Positions 34,114 through 42,676 of a stretch of DNA of 64,000 bases are shown in pieces. Under the pieces are notes generated by a model that worked only from the letters and a program-made list of their open reading frames with translations, made no database searches and had not been told where the DNA came from. Position numbers and translations under genes: made by a program. This stretch comes from HTCC2207 sp002685195 (GTDB taxonomy: Bacteria; Pseudomonadota; Gammaproteobacteria; Pseudomonadales; Porticoccaceae). Within the stretch, counting starts at the first letter, position 1. Each line of letters begins with the position of its first letter. The DNA is taken from positions 2,604,001 to 2,668,000 of the forward strand of contig CP179212.1 of NCBI GenBank assembly GCA_051201675.1, given 5' to 3'.

Positions 34114-34380
34114 ATGCTTTTAAAATCAATAATCGTTATTTTATTTATTGCCATTCTCATCAGTCTGTTTACAGGATTGCGTTTTCTCGTAAAAGACCTC
34201 GGCGACTCCAAGAGTCGAGTATTACATAGTCTTGGAATGCGAGTGACCCTTGCTGCTCTACTTATTGGAACAATAGTCTATGGTGTCTTTACTGGACAGA
34301 TTGGCAGCCAGGCTCCGTGGGACAAACAGCTTCACTCCGATGGCAAACAGTTGGAACAACAACGCTCAACTAAACCCTAA
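34114..34380 (+). CDS. DUF2909 family twin-transmembrane protein
   Basis: An 88-residue protein with two membrane helices (IIVILFIAILISLFTGLRFL; RVTLAALLIGTIVYGVF) joined by a short loop DLGDSKSRVLHSLG. It is DUF2909-like and lies in the oxidase cluster in reverse orientation between coxC and surf1, as in Pseudomonas. A structural or assembly role in the oxidase is plausible but unproven. I prefer ATG 34114, where the first helix starts; an in-frame GTG 34075 would add 13 residues with no ribosome-binding site. Confidence 0.78.
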   Translation: MLLKSIIVILFIAILISLFTGLRFLVKDLGDSKSRVLHSLGMRVTLAALLIGTIVYGVFTGQIGSQAPWDKQLHSDGKQLEQQRSTKP

Positions 34381-34395
34381 GTTTTGACGGCACAG

Positions 34396-34425
34396 ACAAA
34401 AACGGCCAGGAATTTCCTAGCCGTT
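34396..34425 (-). terminator. Terminator after coxC
   Basis: Arms at 34401-34412 and 34414-34425 pair with one mismatch (AACGGCCAGGAA against TTCCTAGCCGTT), and on the minus strand the hairpin is followed by a T run (34396-34400). It sits between the converging coxC and DUF2909 genes. Confidence 0.65.
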
Positions 34426-34442
34426 CCTCTGCTGAAATGCCT

Positions 34443-35387
34443 TTATCCAAGCACATAAACGATAATAAACAATCCGATCCAAATGACATCAACAAAGTGC
34501 CAATACCAGGCTGCTGCTTCAAAACCAAAATGATCTGCTTCATTGAAGTGACCTTTGAGCCCTCGCAAAAAGGCAATAAGCAACATAATTGTCCCCAAAG
34601 TCACATGGGCACCATGGAATCCGGTCAATAAAAAGAATGTGGTCCCATATATGCCTGACTCTAAGGTAAGTCCAAGCTCCTGATAAGCATGAATATACTC
34701 TTCTGCCTGGAGGAACAAGAATATAACCCCGAGCGCGACGGTTAGACCCAGCCACTGAACGAACTTCTTACGATTTCCTTCTTTCAAGGCATGATGTGCA
34801 ACATGCACAGTACCACTTGACGATATCAAAACGATGGTGTTCCACAACGGTAACCATCCAAATATTTGGCTCCACCCAGGAAAGCTCATTGCTTCTTGAG
34901 GACCAATAAATTTAGCGACATCTCCATTAACAGTTTGGTCAGGAGTAACTAGGGGAGGCCATGTTGCATCATAGCCATTCCACAAGTGAGTGGCGTTTGC
35001 AATAGCCGCATCAGTAGCTGTGTCATCAAACAATCCAACGGCCGCTTCGCCGCCAATCCAAGGACCAACTAGTACTCTGACGTAAAATAACGATCCAAAA
35101 AAGCAGACAAAAAACATCAACTCAGAAAAAATAAACCAGTACATACCTAAAACATAGGAGTGCTTGAGTTGGTCGCTAACGATGCCTTGGGTATTTTCTT
35201 GTATTACGATACTCCACCACTTATACATCACCATGGCCATAATCAACGTACCGATCAAAAAGACAGTAGATGTACCGTCCTCTATCACCCAGCTTCCAGC
35301 GCCAAAAGCCATCACACCCATCCCTAAGGCCGCCGCTAAGGGCAGCTTGCTTTGTTCGGGTACGTAATAACTACCTTCTGTTGACAT
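34443..35387 (-). CDS. coxC: Cytochrome c oxidase subunit III
   Basis: A 314-residue integral membrane subunit of an aa3/caa3-type haem-copper oxidase with about seven helices. Family segments: FSELMFFVCFFGSLFYVR, LPLWNTIVLISSSGTVHVAHHAL, the EYIHAYQELGLTLESGIYG stretch, FFLLTGFHGAHVTLGTI and the C-terminal EAAAWYWHFVDVIWIGLF. It stabilises the proton-pumping core. An inserted hydrophilic loop (about residues 85-165) after the third helix is longer than in mitochondrial subunits, as in Pseudomonas. It follows ctaG after 13 bases. Confidence 0.96.
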   Translation of the reverse strand: MSTEGSYYVPEQSKLPLAAALGMGVMAFGAGSWVIEDGTSTVFLIGTLIMAMVMYKWWSIVIQENTQGIVSDQLKHSYVLGMYWFIFSELMFFVCFFGSLFYVRVLVGPWIGGEAAVGLFDDTATDAAIANATHLWNGYDATWPPLVTPDQTVNGDVAKFIGPQEAMSFPGWSQIFGWLPLWNTIVLISSSGTVHVAHHALKEGNRKKFVQWLGLTVALGVIFLFLQAEEYIHAYQELGLTLESGIYGTTFFLLTGFHGAHVTLGTIMLLIAFLRGLKGHFNEADHFGFEAAAWYWHFVDVIWIGLFIIVYVLG

Positions 35388-35400
35388 CGTTACTCTCCGT

Positions 35401-35955
35401 TTACTTTAATTGTGAGACCTGCATCGATCCACGGTCTGTTATATCAAAAATTGTGTAAGACAAAGTTACTGTATTCACGCTAGCGGGTAAGTCTGGATCA
35501 ATAATAAAAACCACTGCAAGCTCAGCGTCATCGCCAGCTGCAAGGGGCTGATTGTTAAAACAGAAACATTCCGTTTTGAGAAAATAATCCGCTGCATTAT
35601 TGGGGAGCACATTAGGAATTGCCTGACCGACCATATCCATGCCAGTTAAATTTTTTGCATAAAACACTATTTCTTTCTGCTCTCCAGGATGAACCACCAC
35701 TTTGTGCTCAACGGGATAAAATTCCCATGGCATGGTGGCATTGTTTGTCGCAACAAATTGAACTTCAACTTCTCTGGTTGTATCTACGACTACTTCAGTT
35801 GCAGTGTACGCATCGCCCGTTTTACCACCGATGCCAGTAATCTCGCAAAAGAGATCATACAAAGGTGGTAAAACAAATATAGCAAACATGAACATCACTG
35901 CCGCGCCCAATAGACTCTTAATGAGCACATTACGGTGCGAAGTTGTGTTTTCCAT
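35401..35955 (-). CDS. ctaG: Cytochrome c oxidase assembly protein CtaG/Cox11
   Basis: A 184-residue protein with one N-terminal membrane helix (SLLGAAVMFMFAIFVLPPLY) and a periplasmic immunoglobulin-like copper domain. The copper-binding motif ECFCFNNQPL is intact, as is the VEVQFVATNNATMPWEF strand pair. Cox11 proteins deliver copper to the CuB site of subunit I, whose gene lies 14 bases upstream on the same strand. Confidence 0.95.
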   Translation of the reverse strand: MENTTSHRNVLIKSLLGAAVMFMFAIFVLPPLYDLFCEITGIGGKTGDAYTATEVVVDTTREVEVQFVATNNATMPWEFYPVEHKVVVHPGEQKEIVFYAKNLTGMDMVGQAIPNVLPNNAADYFLKTECFCFNNQPLAAGDDAELAVVFIIDPDLPASVNTVTLSYTIFDITDRGSMQVSQLK

Positions 35956-35969
35956 ACCCTTACCCTCGA

Positions 35970-37526
35970 CTACTTAAGTACAGGTGGTGTTGAGAATGTA
36001 TGGAATGGTGCCGGTGTTGGCAGCGTCCATTCAAGTCCTTCTGCACCTTCCCAAACTTTCGGGTCATCAATCGGCTTACCCCAACCAATCGTTCGAATGA
36101 CGTTGAACAAAAATAATAACTGCGCACCACCATACATAAAGGCGCCAATACTAGACACCATGTTCCAATCAGCAAACTGTAGTCCGTAATCAGAGTACCG
36201 ACGCGGCATCCCTGCTAGGCCCAAAAAGTGCTGTGGCATAAACGTAATGTTGAAGGCGATAAAGGCAATCCAGAATTGTACTTTACCCATCGTTTCGTCA
36301 TACATCCGTCCGCACCATTTTGGTAGCCAATAGTAGACAGCGGCAGTACCACTGAACACAGCGCCGGCAACCATCACATAGTGGAAGTGAGCAACTACAA
36401 AATAGGTATCATGGTACTGGGTGTCTGCTGCAGCAATGGACAACATCATTCCCGTGAAGCCACCGAAAGTGAACAAGATAACAAACGCGATACTAAACAG
36501 CATCGGAGTTTCGAAAGTCAGCGCACCTTTATACATGGTAGTGACCCAGTTGAATACTTTCACTCCCGTTGGGACAGCAATCAACATGGTGGCATACATA
36601 AAGTACAGCTCGCCCGCAATTGGCATGCCAACCGTAAACATATGGTGGGCCCAAACTATAAACGAAAGGAACGCAATGGATGCTGTTGCATAAACCATTG
36701 ACGAATAGCCAAACAAAGGCTTTCGGCTGAACGTTGGAATAATTTGTGATACCACTCCGAAGGCTGGAAGGATAATAATATAAACTTCTGGGTGACCAAA
36801 GAACCAGAACACGTGCTGGAATAATACTGGATCACCGCCACCCGCTGCATCGAAGAAGCTCGTGCCGAAATTGATATCCATTAGCATCATAGTTACCGCA
36901 CCGGCCAAAACAGGCATAACGGCAACAAGCAAGAATGCAGTGATAACCCAAGTCCACACGAATAATGGCATCTTCATGTAAGTCATACCAGGAGCACGCA
37001 TGTTAATCACAGTAGCAATAATATTAATTGACCCCATGATCGATGAAGCACCCATTATGTGAACGCCGAAGATGAAGTAATTAACAGTATCCGGAGCATA
37101 AGTTGTAGAGAGTGGGGCGTAGAACGTCCAGCCGAAATTGGGACCGCCGCCTTCCATAAACAAGGTAGAAACCAAGATTGCGAAGGCAAAAGGCAAGATC
37201 CAGAAACTAAGGTTATTCATTCTAGGAAGCGCCATATCTGGCGCCCCGATCATCATCGGAATCATCCAATTTGCCAAGCCGACAAAGGCCGGCATAATAG
37301 CGCCAAACACCATGACTAAACCATGCATAGTGGTCATTTGGTTAAAAAATTCTGGCTCTATTAGCTGCATACCCGGCTGAAACAATTCAGCTCTGATAAC
37401 CATTGCAAATGCTCCACCTAATAGGAACATAGCAAAGCTAAACCATAAATAAAGCGTACCAATATCTTTGTGATTGGTACTAAAAAGCCATCGAGAAAAA
37501 AAGCTTTCGGAGGGACCGTGTGCCAT
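35970..37526 (-). CDS. coxA: Cytochrome c oxidase subunit I
   Basis: The 518-residue catalytic subunit, with 12 transmembrane helices, reducing O2 to water and pumping protons. Key sites: a haem a ligand in TTMHGLVMVFGAIMPAFVG, FGHPEVYIIILPAFG (CuB His, cross-linked Tyr and the proton-path Glu of A1-type oxidases), WAHHMFTVGM (two CuB His), and HDTYFVVAHFHYVM (haem a3 and haem a His). It lies between coxB and ctaG, all on the minus strand with 13-14-base gaps. Haem A is the expected cofactor, yet the haem A synthase gene is not in the cluster. Confidence 0.98.
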   Translation of the reverse strand: MAHGPSESFFSRWLFSTNHKDIGTLYLWFSFAMFLLGGAFAMVIRAELFQPGMQLIEPEFFNQMTTMHGLVMVFGAIMPAFVGLANWMIPMMIGAPDMALPRMNNLSFWILPFAFAILVSTLFMEGGGPNFGWTFYAPLSTTYAPDTVNYFIFGVHIMGASSIMGSINIIATVINMRAPGMTYMKMPLFVWTWVITAFLLVAVMPVLAGAVTMMLMDINFGTSFFDAAGGGDPVLFQHVFWFFGHPEVYIIILPAFGVVSQIIPTFSRKPLFGYSSMVYATASIAFLSFIVWAHHMFTVGMPIAGELYFMYATMLIAVPTGVKVFNWVTTMYKGALTFETPMLFSIAFVILFTFGGFTGMMLSIAAADTQYHDTYFVVAHFHYVMVAGAVFSGTAAVYYWLPKWCGRMYDETMGKVQFWIAFIAFNITFMPQHFLGLAGMPRRYSDYGLQFADWNMVSSIGAFMYGGAQLLFLFNVIRTIGWGKPIDDPKVWEGAEGLEWTLPTPAPFHTFSTPPVLK

Positions 37527-37539
37527 TTAAGTTCTTCCT

Positions 37540-38688
37540 TTATTGGGTTTGTTTGTAATTAAGAATATTGATGGGTTGAACAGTATCACCCATCTCATTA
37601 CCCCAAGAATTGCGCTTATAGTGAATAACTGCCGCAATATCTACTTCTGAAAGTTGATCAGCGAAAGACTGCATAGCAGACCCCGCAACACCATTAATCA
37701 GAATTCCTATGTGATCTTCTACTGGGCCCGTCACAATCGGGCTGTCAAATAGGGCTGGGAACACTCCAGGAATTCCCTCGCCCTTCGCCTGGTGACATCC
37801 TGCGCATGAGATGGCGTAGACTGACTCGCCTTTGGCCATAAGTTCAGCATTAGTCCACTCTTTACCAATAGTCGATTGGTAAATCACAGCCTCTTCTTTC
37901 TTGGCTGCCATCCACTTGTCGTATTCAGCTTCTTCTTTTACTTCAACAACAATTGGCATGAAAGCGTGGCCCTTACCGCACAACTCCGTGCATTCTCCCA
38001 CGTAGATTCCAGGCTGATCTGTTTTGGCCCAGGCTGCTGTAAACAAGCCAGGGACCGCGTCTCTCTTGACCGCAAAATCAGGAACCCACCAGCTGTGAAT
38101 AACATCGTTTCCGGTGATTAAAAACCGAACTTTCTTGTTAGTCGGGATAACCAGAGGCTCAGTCACCTCACGAAGGTAGTGTTCACCTTTTGGTGCGCGT
38201 CCATAAATTTCATCTTGAGGGGTACGCAGCTCACTCATGAACTTGACACCTTCGCCGATATATTCATATTGCCACTTCCACTGATATCCAGTGACTTTAA
38301 TATCAATATCGGGGTTCTCAGTGTCGTAGACTTTGAGCAACGCAGTGGTTGCCGGCACCGCCATAACGATCAGGATTAAGGCTGGAACAATCGTCCACAG
38401 AATTTCAACGGTTAAGTTTTCATGAAAATTAGCCGGAGTCACGCCTTTAGATTTGCGGTGAGCAAACATAACGTAAAACATAAAACCAAAAACGGCCACA
38501 CCAATCACTGTACAGATCCAGATCATGATCATGTGAATGTCATAAGCCGCTTGGCTTACTTCTGTCACGCCTTTGGGCATATTGAGACTGTTCCAGGTAG
38601 CTTCATCTGCAACGGCCCCGCCTGCGACTAGGCATAAAATGATTGGGCTAAAGAGGCCCAAGAAAAGCGCTCGCGCTCTTTCCGACAT
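37540..38688 (-). CDS. coxB: Cytochrome c oxidase subunit II with fused cytochrome c domain (caa3-type)
   Basis: A 382-residue subunit: signal-like N-terminus, two membrane helices, a periplasmic cupredoxin domain with the binuclear CuA site (VIHSWWVPDF; GECTELCGKGHAFM), then a C-terminal class I cytochrome c (about residues 295-370) with CAGCH and a Met ligand near AGSAMQSF. Electrons pass from cytochrome c, perhaps the c4 encoded here, to CuA and subunit I. The fused haem makes this a caa3 enzyme. It is first in the cluster; the upstream gap of 218 bases should contain the promoter. Confidence 0.97.
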   Translation of the reverse strand: MSERARALFLGLFSPIILCLVAGGAVADEATWNSLNMPKGVTEVSQAAYDIHMIMIWICTVIGVAVFGFMFYVMFAHRKSKGVTPANFHENLTVEILWTIVPALILIVMAVPATTALLKVYDTENPDIDIKVTGYQWKWQYEYIGEGVKFMSELRTPQDEIYGRAPKGEHYLREVTEPLVIPTNKKVRFLITGNDVIHSWWVPDFAVKRDAVPGLFTAAWAKTDQPGIYVGECTELCGKGHAFMPIVVEVKEEAEYDKWMAAKKEEAVIYQSTIGKEWTNAELMAKGESVYAISCAGCHQAKGEGIPGVFPALFDSPIVTGPVEDHIGILINGVAGSAMQSFADQLSEVDIAAVIHYKRNSWGNEMGDTVQPINILNYKQTQ

Positions 38689-38906
38689 CGCTTAATTCTC
38701 CGTGGTAATTCAAAAAAGTTCGGTTTGCTTTCAAACCCTGCGCCTAGCTTCCGTCTCAGGGGGCTCGCGCGGCGAGATTGTAGCAAAAGAGTGTACGTTA
38801 AACTAGTTGTAAACCGATCAATTCTGACCATTTGGTTTTGTTTTGTCTTAGATCAAATTTTGGACCTTAAATGGACTTCCAGAGTCAGGTATAATTAAAG
38901 GTTCAC

Positions 38907-39149
38907 TCAGGGTTTTGGGTCAAGAATTCGCACTGGGCTAATTTCTTTAAGAATTTCATCTCTACTCATATTGACCCTAGTTTGAATTTCTCTTGGTGAT
39001 GATGCCAAACGCATTTCGTCTTTAAACCCACAGCTAACGCACTCACGAAAATCAATGCTGTCCTCTGAGTACGCCAGCAACTTGTCCATTTCAGAACACT
39101 TCGGGCAAATAACTCCAGCAATAAATCTTTTTTTAGTTGAAAAAACCAT
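38907..39149 (-). CDS. yheV: YheV-family zinc-ribbon protein
   Basis: An 80-residue soluble protein with two CxxC pairs (CPKCSEMDKLL; CVSCGFKDEMR) forming a probable zinc ribbon, opening with the KKRFIAGVICPKC signature of the YheV/TIGR02443 family. Function is unknown; in other Gammaproteobacteria it often sits near prlC or small metabolic genes. I use ATG 39149; the TTG one codon earlier is less likely. It is divergent from yrdA, with 49 bases between the starts. Confidence 0.85.
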   Translation of the reverse strand: MVFSTKKRFIAGVICPKCSEMDKLLAYSEDSIDFRECVSCGFKDEMRLASSPREIQTRVNMSRDEILKEISPVRILDPKP

Positions 39150-39198
39150 CAATACATCATCACAATAGGCATACTCATTATATTCGGTATCGAACGCT

Positions 39199-39756
39199 AT
39201 GGATCACTCAATCCGTCCTCACCAAGGAATTTATCCCACTTTAGGCAGTCGCGTCTTTATTGATAATGCAGCTACCGTGATTGGTAACGTCACTCTTGGA
39301 GACGATTCTTCTGTGTGGCCCGGCGCTGTCATTCGCGGAGACATGCATTCCATCTCTGTTGGTGCTAGGTCCAACGTCCAAGACAATGCCGTGCTGCACA
39401 TCACCCATTCCTCAGAGTTTAACCCGAAGGGCTGGCCGTTGACCATTGGCAATGATGTCATTATAGGTCATGGGGCAATCCTGCATGGTTGCTCTGTTGG
39501 TAACCGAATATTAGTCGGCAATGGGGCAATCGTAAATGATGGAGTAGAAATAGAAGACGAGGTCATAGTAGGTGCGGGCAGTATGGTTCCGCCAGGCAAA
39601 AGATTGAAGTCGGGTTTTGTCTACGTTGGTAACCCGTGCAAACCTCTGCGGGAAATAACAACAAAGGAAAAAGGGTTTTTCACATATTCTTCCGCTAACT
39701 ACGTAAAGCTAAAAGATCAATACCTTGCTGAAAGGGCAACCCAAACTATAGATTAG
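39199..39756 (+). CDS. yrdA: Gamma-class carbonic anhydrase-like protein YrdA
   Basis: A 185-residue left-handed beta-helix protein. Hexapeptide repeats run through the middle (VIGNVTLGDDSSVWPGAVIR, IGNDVIIGHGAILHGCSVG), followed by a C-terminal helix. Zinc-binding His positions of the gamma-carbonic anhydrase fold are seen in NAVLHITH and IGHGAILHG. Many members are poorly active as carbonic anhydrases, so catalysis is not certain. It ends four bases into the convergent aroE gene, in the common yrdA-aroE-hemF neighbourhood. Confidence 0.9.
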   Translation: MDHSIRPHQGIYPTLGSRVFIDNAATVIGNVTLGDDSSVWPGAVIRGDMHSISVGARSNVQDNAVLHITHSSEFNPKGWPLTIGNDVIIGHGAILHGCSVGNRILVGNGAIVNDGVEIEDEVIVGAGSMVPPGKRLKSGFVYVGNPCKPLREITTKEKGFFTYSSANYVKLKDQYLAERATQTID

Positions 39757-40574
39757 AATCTCTGTCGCAAACTATTAAGCACAGCATTTGTATCTGGACG
39801 CACGCCCCGCCAGATATAAAATGATTCAGCTGCTTGCTCCACCAACATGCCCAGACCATCTGAAACCCTGGCTCCACGCTCTTCAGCCCAAACCAAAAAC
39901 GGTGTCGGCATCGACCCATACATCAAGTCGTAACAAACTGCATTCGATGCTCCTATGAGGCTGTCAGGTAGAGATAGTGTCTCACCATCAAGACTAGCAC
40001 TAGTACCATTAATAATGATGTCAAACTCTTGCCCATCAAGCATATCTAAGCTGCATCCAAGAATGTAGCCCGATCCAGCAAACTGCCTGGATAATTGCAG
40101 TGCCTTTTCAACCGTACGGTTAGCAATGACAATATGTTGTGGCTGTTGATCCAGTAAACCCTGAAGGATACCCCTCACTGCTCCGCCAGCCCCCAAAACT
40201 AAGATTCTCTTGGCCTTCAATTCCCAATTTAAGTTGCCCAGCAAATCTGTTACTAGCCCGGCACCGTCTGTGTTGTCGCCAGTTATTAGGCCATTATCCT
40301 GTCGAATCAATGTATTCACCGCTTGCGCGGCAGTGGCACGCTCAGTTGTTTCCTCCGCATACTGAAAAGCATCCTGCTTAAAAGGAACGGTGACATTTAA
40401 CCCATGCCCACCCTCTTGGAAAAACGCATCTGCCGCCGCCCTGAACTCGTTCATGGCAACTAACTTGGCGGTGTATTCCAGCTTCTGTTTACACTGGTCG
40501 GCAAACAGCCGATGAATATACGGCGACTGGCTATGACCTATCGGATTACCAATTACTGCATACTGTCTCTTCAT
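39753..40574 (-). CDS. aroE: Shikimate dehydrogenase
   Basis: A 273-residue NADPH-dependent enzyme of the aromatic amino acid pathway, reducing 3-dehydroshikimate. Substrate-domain motifs YAVIGNPIGHSQSPYIH and GLNVTVPFKQDAF (catalytic Lys) and the coenzyme loop ILVLGAGGAVRGIL are present, as is GDNTDGAGLVTDL (catalytic Asp). ATG 40574 overlaps the hemF stop by one base (TAATG), so translation is coupled. Confidence 0.96.
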   Translation of the reverse strand: MKRQYAVIGNPIGHSQSPYIHRLFADQCKQKLEYTAKLVAMNEFRAAADAFFQEGGHGLNVTVPFKQDAFQYAEETTERATAAQAVNTLIRQDNGLITGDNTDGAGLVTDLLGNLNWELKAKRILVLGAGGAVRGILQGLLDQQPQHIVIANRTVEKALQLSRQFAGSGYILGCSLDMLDGQEFDIIINGTSASLDGETLSLPDSLIGASNAVCYDLMYGSMPTPFLVWAEERGARVSDGLGMLVEQAAESFYIWRGVRPDTNAVLNSLRQRF

Positions 40575-41458
40575 TAAATCCAATCCTGTCTGACTAGGTA
40601 GCGATCATAAAGCTCTGCTTCTGCGGTGTCTTCTTCAGGCATCCAACTATATTTCCAGCGCACTAAAGGGGGCAGTGACATCAAAATGGATTCGGTTCTC
40701 CCATCGCTTTGAAGACCAAATAAAGTACCGCGGTCATGGACTAAATTAAACTCAACATAACGCCCACGCCTATACAACTGAAAGTTTCGCTCTCTGTCGC
40801 CAAAAGGAGTCTCTTTTCGACGATCAAATATTGGCATATATGCAGGCACAAAACTGTCGCCAATACTCTTTAGAAAAGCGAAACTATCATCAAACCCAAG
40901 CTCATTAAAATCGTCAAAAAAGAGACCTCCGACTCCCCTAGGCTCTTTACGGTGCGGCAGGTAAAAGTAGTCATCACAATTGTTTTTCAAACGTCCATAG
41001 AGCTCTTTTGAAAAAGCATCGCAAGCATTTTTGGCTGTGCTATGCCAATGCTTACAGTCCTCATCAAAGCCATAGTAAGGAGTAAGATCATAACCACCAC
41101 CGAACCACCAGACGGGTTCAGTATTATCTTTTTCGGCAACAAAAAACCGAACATTTGCATGGGCCGTTGGGACATAAGGATTTTGCGGGTGAATAACCAC
41201 CGACACACCAAACGCCTCCCAACTACACCCCGCAAGTTCTGGTCGATTAGCCGTAGCAGAAGCCGGTAGTTGATCGCCAAACACATGAGAAAAATTAACG
41301 CCGGCTTTTTCAATCCCTGGGCCATCGGCAAATACTCGACTGCAGCCACCCCCGCCGTGTTCTCTTTCCCATTTATCCTCTTCCCAAGCATGGCCATCTG
41401 CTACCATGAAAGCAGAACAGATCTCATCTTGAAGGGTTAGAAGATAAGCCTTAACCAC
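40574..41458 (-). CDS. hemF: Oxygen-dependent coproporphyrinogen III oxidase
   Basis: A 294-residue cytosolic enzyme that converts coproporphyrinogen III to protoporphyrinogen IX using O2, supplying haem for the cytochromes and oxidase encoded nearby. Signatures: GVNFSHVFGDQLPASATA, ANVRFFVAEKD, VWWFGGGYDLTPYYGFDEDC and FQLYRRGRYVEFNLVHDRGT. The start is GTG 41458: the N-terminal VKAYLLTLQDEI aligns with the E. coli protein after its short leader. It follows tsaC by seven bases. Confidence 0.95.
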   Translation of the reverse strand: MVKAYLLTLQDEICSAFMVADGHAWEEDKWEREHGGGGCSRVFADGPGIEKAGVNFSHVFGDQLPASATANRPELAGCSWEAFGVSVVIHPQNPYVPTAHANVRFFVAEKDNTEPVWWFGGGYDLTPYYGFDEDCKHWHSTAKNACDAFSKELYGRLKNNCDDYFYLPHRKEPRGVGGLFFDDFNELGFDDSFAFLKSIGDSFVPAYMPIFDRRKETPFGDRERNFQLYRRGRYVEFNLVHDRGTLFGLQSDGRTESILMSLPPLVRWKYSWMPEEDTAEAELYDRYLVRQDWI

Positions 41459-41465
41459 TTGCTTT

Positions 41466-42035
41466 CTATCCAGGACGAAGTACCTCTCCAGTTATTACGC
41501 TCTTAATCTCACTTTCTTTGCTGCTCCCAGCGACTTCACCGGGGGTCATAAAATCGAGTTTGTTATGGAAGTATTCTGCTACCTTACTGCTAGTCGAAGC
41601 TGCCGGCAAACTTTGTGGATTAGCAGAAGTAGAGACAATAGGGCCACCAAAGACTTCACACAAAGCTGATGCGATTGGATGATCTGTGATTCGCAAAGCT
41701 ACAGTATCGTGCGCACCAACAATCCAATCAGGCAAAACACCATTGTGAGGAACTAACCAAGTGGTAGGGCGCTTTTGAGGAGTGCCAAACAGTTTTATGG
41801 CCGACTCCTCAAGGCCGTCTATCATAGAAGCGAATTGAGCGACATTGCTACCAATAAGAATCAGCCCCTTTTCAACAGAGCGTTGCTTTAACAATAGAAT
41901 TCTATTCGTTGCGGATTCAGAGTAGGGATCACACCCCAACCCCCACACAGCCTCTGTGGGATAGGCGCCTACGCCCCCGGATCGGAGCACTTCTGCAGCA
42001 CCTAAGATCTCAGCGTGACCACTCCAAGAAGTCAC
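41466..42035 (-). CDS. tsaC: Threonylcarbamoyl-AMP synthase TsaC
   Basis: A 189-residue YrdC/Sua5-domain protein that makes threonylcarbamoyl-AMP from threonine, bicarbonate and ATP for the t6A37 modification of ANN-decoding tRNAs. The conserved GGVGAYPTEAVWGLGCDP, KQRSVEKGLILIGSN and GGPIVSTSANPQSLPA segments are clear. It is the short YrdC form without the Sua5 extension. It begins with GTG seven bases after purE and is followed directly by hemF. Confidence 0.95.
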   Translation of the reverse strand: MTSWSGHAEILGAAEVLRSGGVGAYPTEAVWGLGCDPYSESATNRILLLKQRSVEKGLILIGSNVAQFASMIDGLEESAIKLFGTPQKRPTTWLVPHNGVLPDWIVGAHDTVALRITDHPIASALCEVFGGPIVSTSANPQSLPAASTSSKVAEYFHNKLDFMTPGEVAGSSKESEIKSVITGEVLRPG

Positions 42036-42042
42036 GGGCCAG

Positions 42043-42549
42043 TCAGCTATTTTTCAGCTTTTCCTGCAGCGCAGCATCTTTAGCAATAATCGCTGCTGCA
42101 TTAGCGGCACGCTCAGCAATTAGCTTTTGATGCATCTCAGGGTCAGACACCCCTATAATTTGCGCTGCTAGGTAAGCCGCATTCTTGGCACCAGCTTTGC
42201 CAATAGCTACGGTAGCTACCGGAATACCACCGGGCATTTGAACCGTTGACAATAACGCATCCAAGCCATCAAGTGAGCCATTAATCGGCACACCAATAAC
42301 AGGCTTTAGGGTAGTTGCTGAAACCGCGCCGGCAAGGTGCGCGGCCATTCCTGCAGCACAAATAAACGCAGCACACCCGCGAGCATCTGCATCAGTAACA
42401 AAATTATGTGTGGCCTCTGGGGTGCGATGTGCCGAAGTCACTTTAACTTCAAAAGGGATATCAAATTTCCTAAGAATATCAAAGCTTGCCTCCATAACCG
42501 GCAAGTCGGAATCAGAGCCCATTAAAATAGAAACGAAGGGTTTAGACAT
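42043..42549 (-). CDS. purE: N5-carboxyaminoimidazole ribonucleotide mutase
   Basis: A 168-residue class I PurE, an octameric enzyme of purine synthesis converting N5-CAIR to CAIR. The N-terminal VSILMGSDSDLPVMEAS, the SAHRTPE loop with the catalytic His, and FICAAGMAAHLAGAVSATT are diagnostic. The usual partner purK is not adjacent; tsaC follows after seven bases. The C-terminal AAIIAKDAALQEKLKNS helix is slightly long but normal. Confidence 0.95.
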   Translation of the reverse strand: MSKPFVSILMGSDSDLPVMEASFDILRKFDIPFEVKVTSAHRTPEATHNFVTDADARGCAAFICAAGMAAHLAGAVSATTLKPVIGVPINGSLDGLDALLSTVQMPGGIPVATVAIGKAGAKNAAYLAAQIIGVSDPEMHQKLIAERAANAAAIIAKDAALQEKLKNS

Positions 42550-42676
42550 GTTTTGGTCACCTTTATCAATAATTCGGCAGACTACCGCAACCCTAGTCCT
42601 TCTGCAAGCCTCTATAGGTGATTATATAAGCCTTTTGTTTGAAATAACGCCCCCCTAACAACTGAATATTGCAGGA

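Noticed and set aside
36381..36701. Plus-strand frames of 90-106 codons opposite coxA
   Set aside because: They are antisense shadows of a highly conserved gene and carry no recognisable domain or start signal.
38843..38856. FNR/Anr-like site TTGTC-N4-ATCAA before coxB
   Set aside because: Only eight of ten consensus positions match, and one half-site is poor; too weak to list as a feature.
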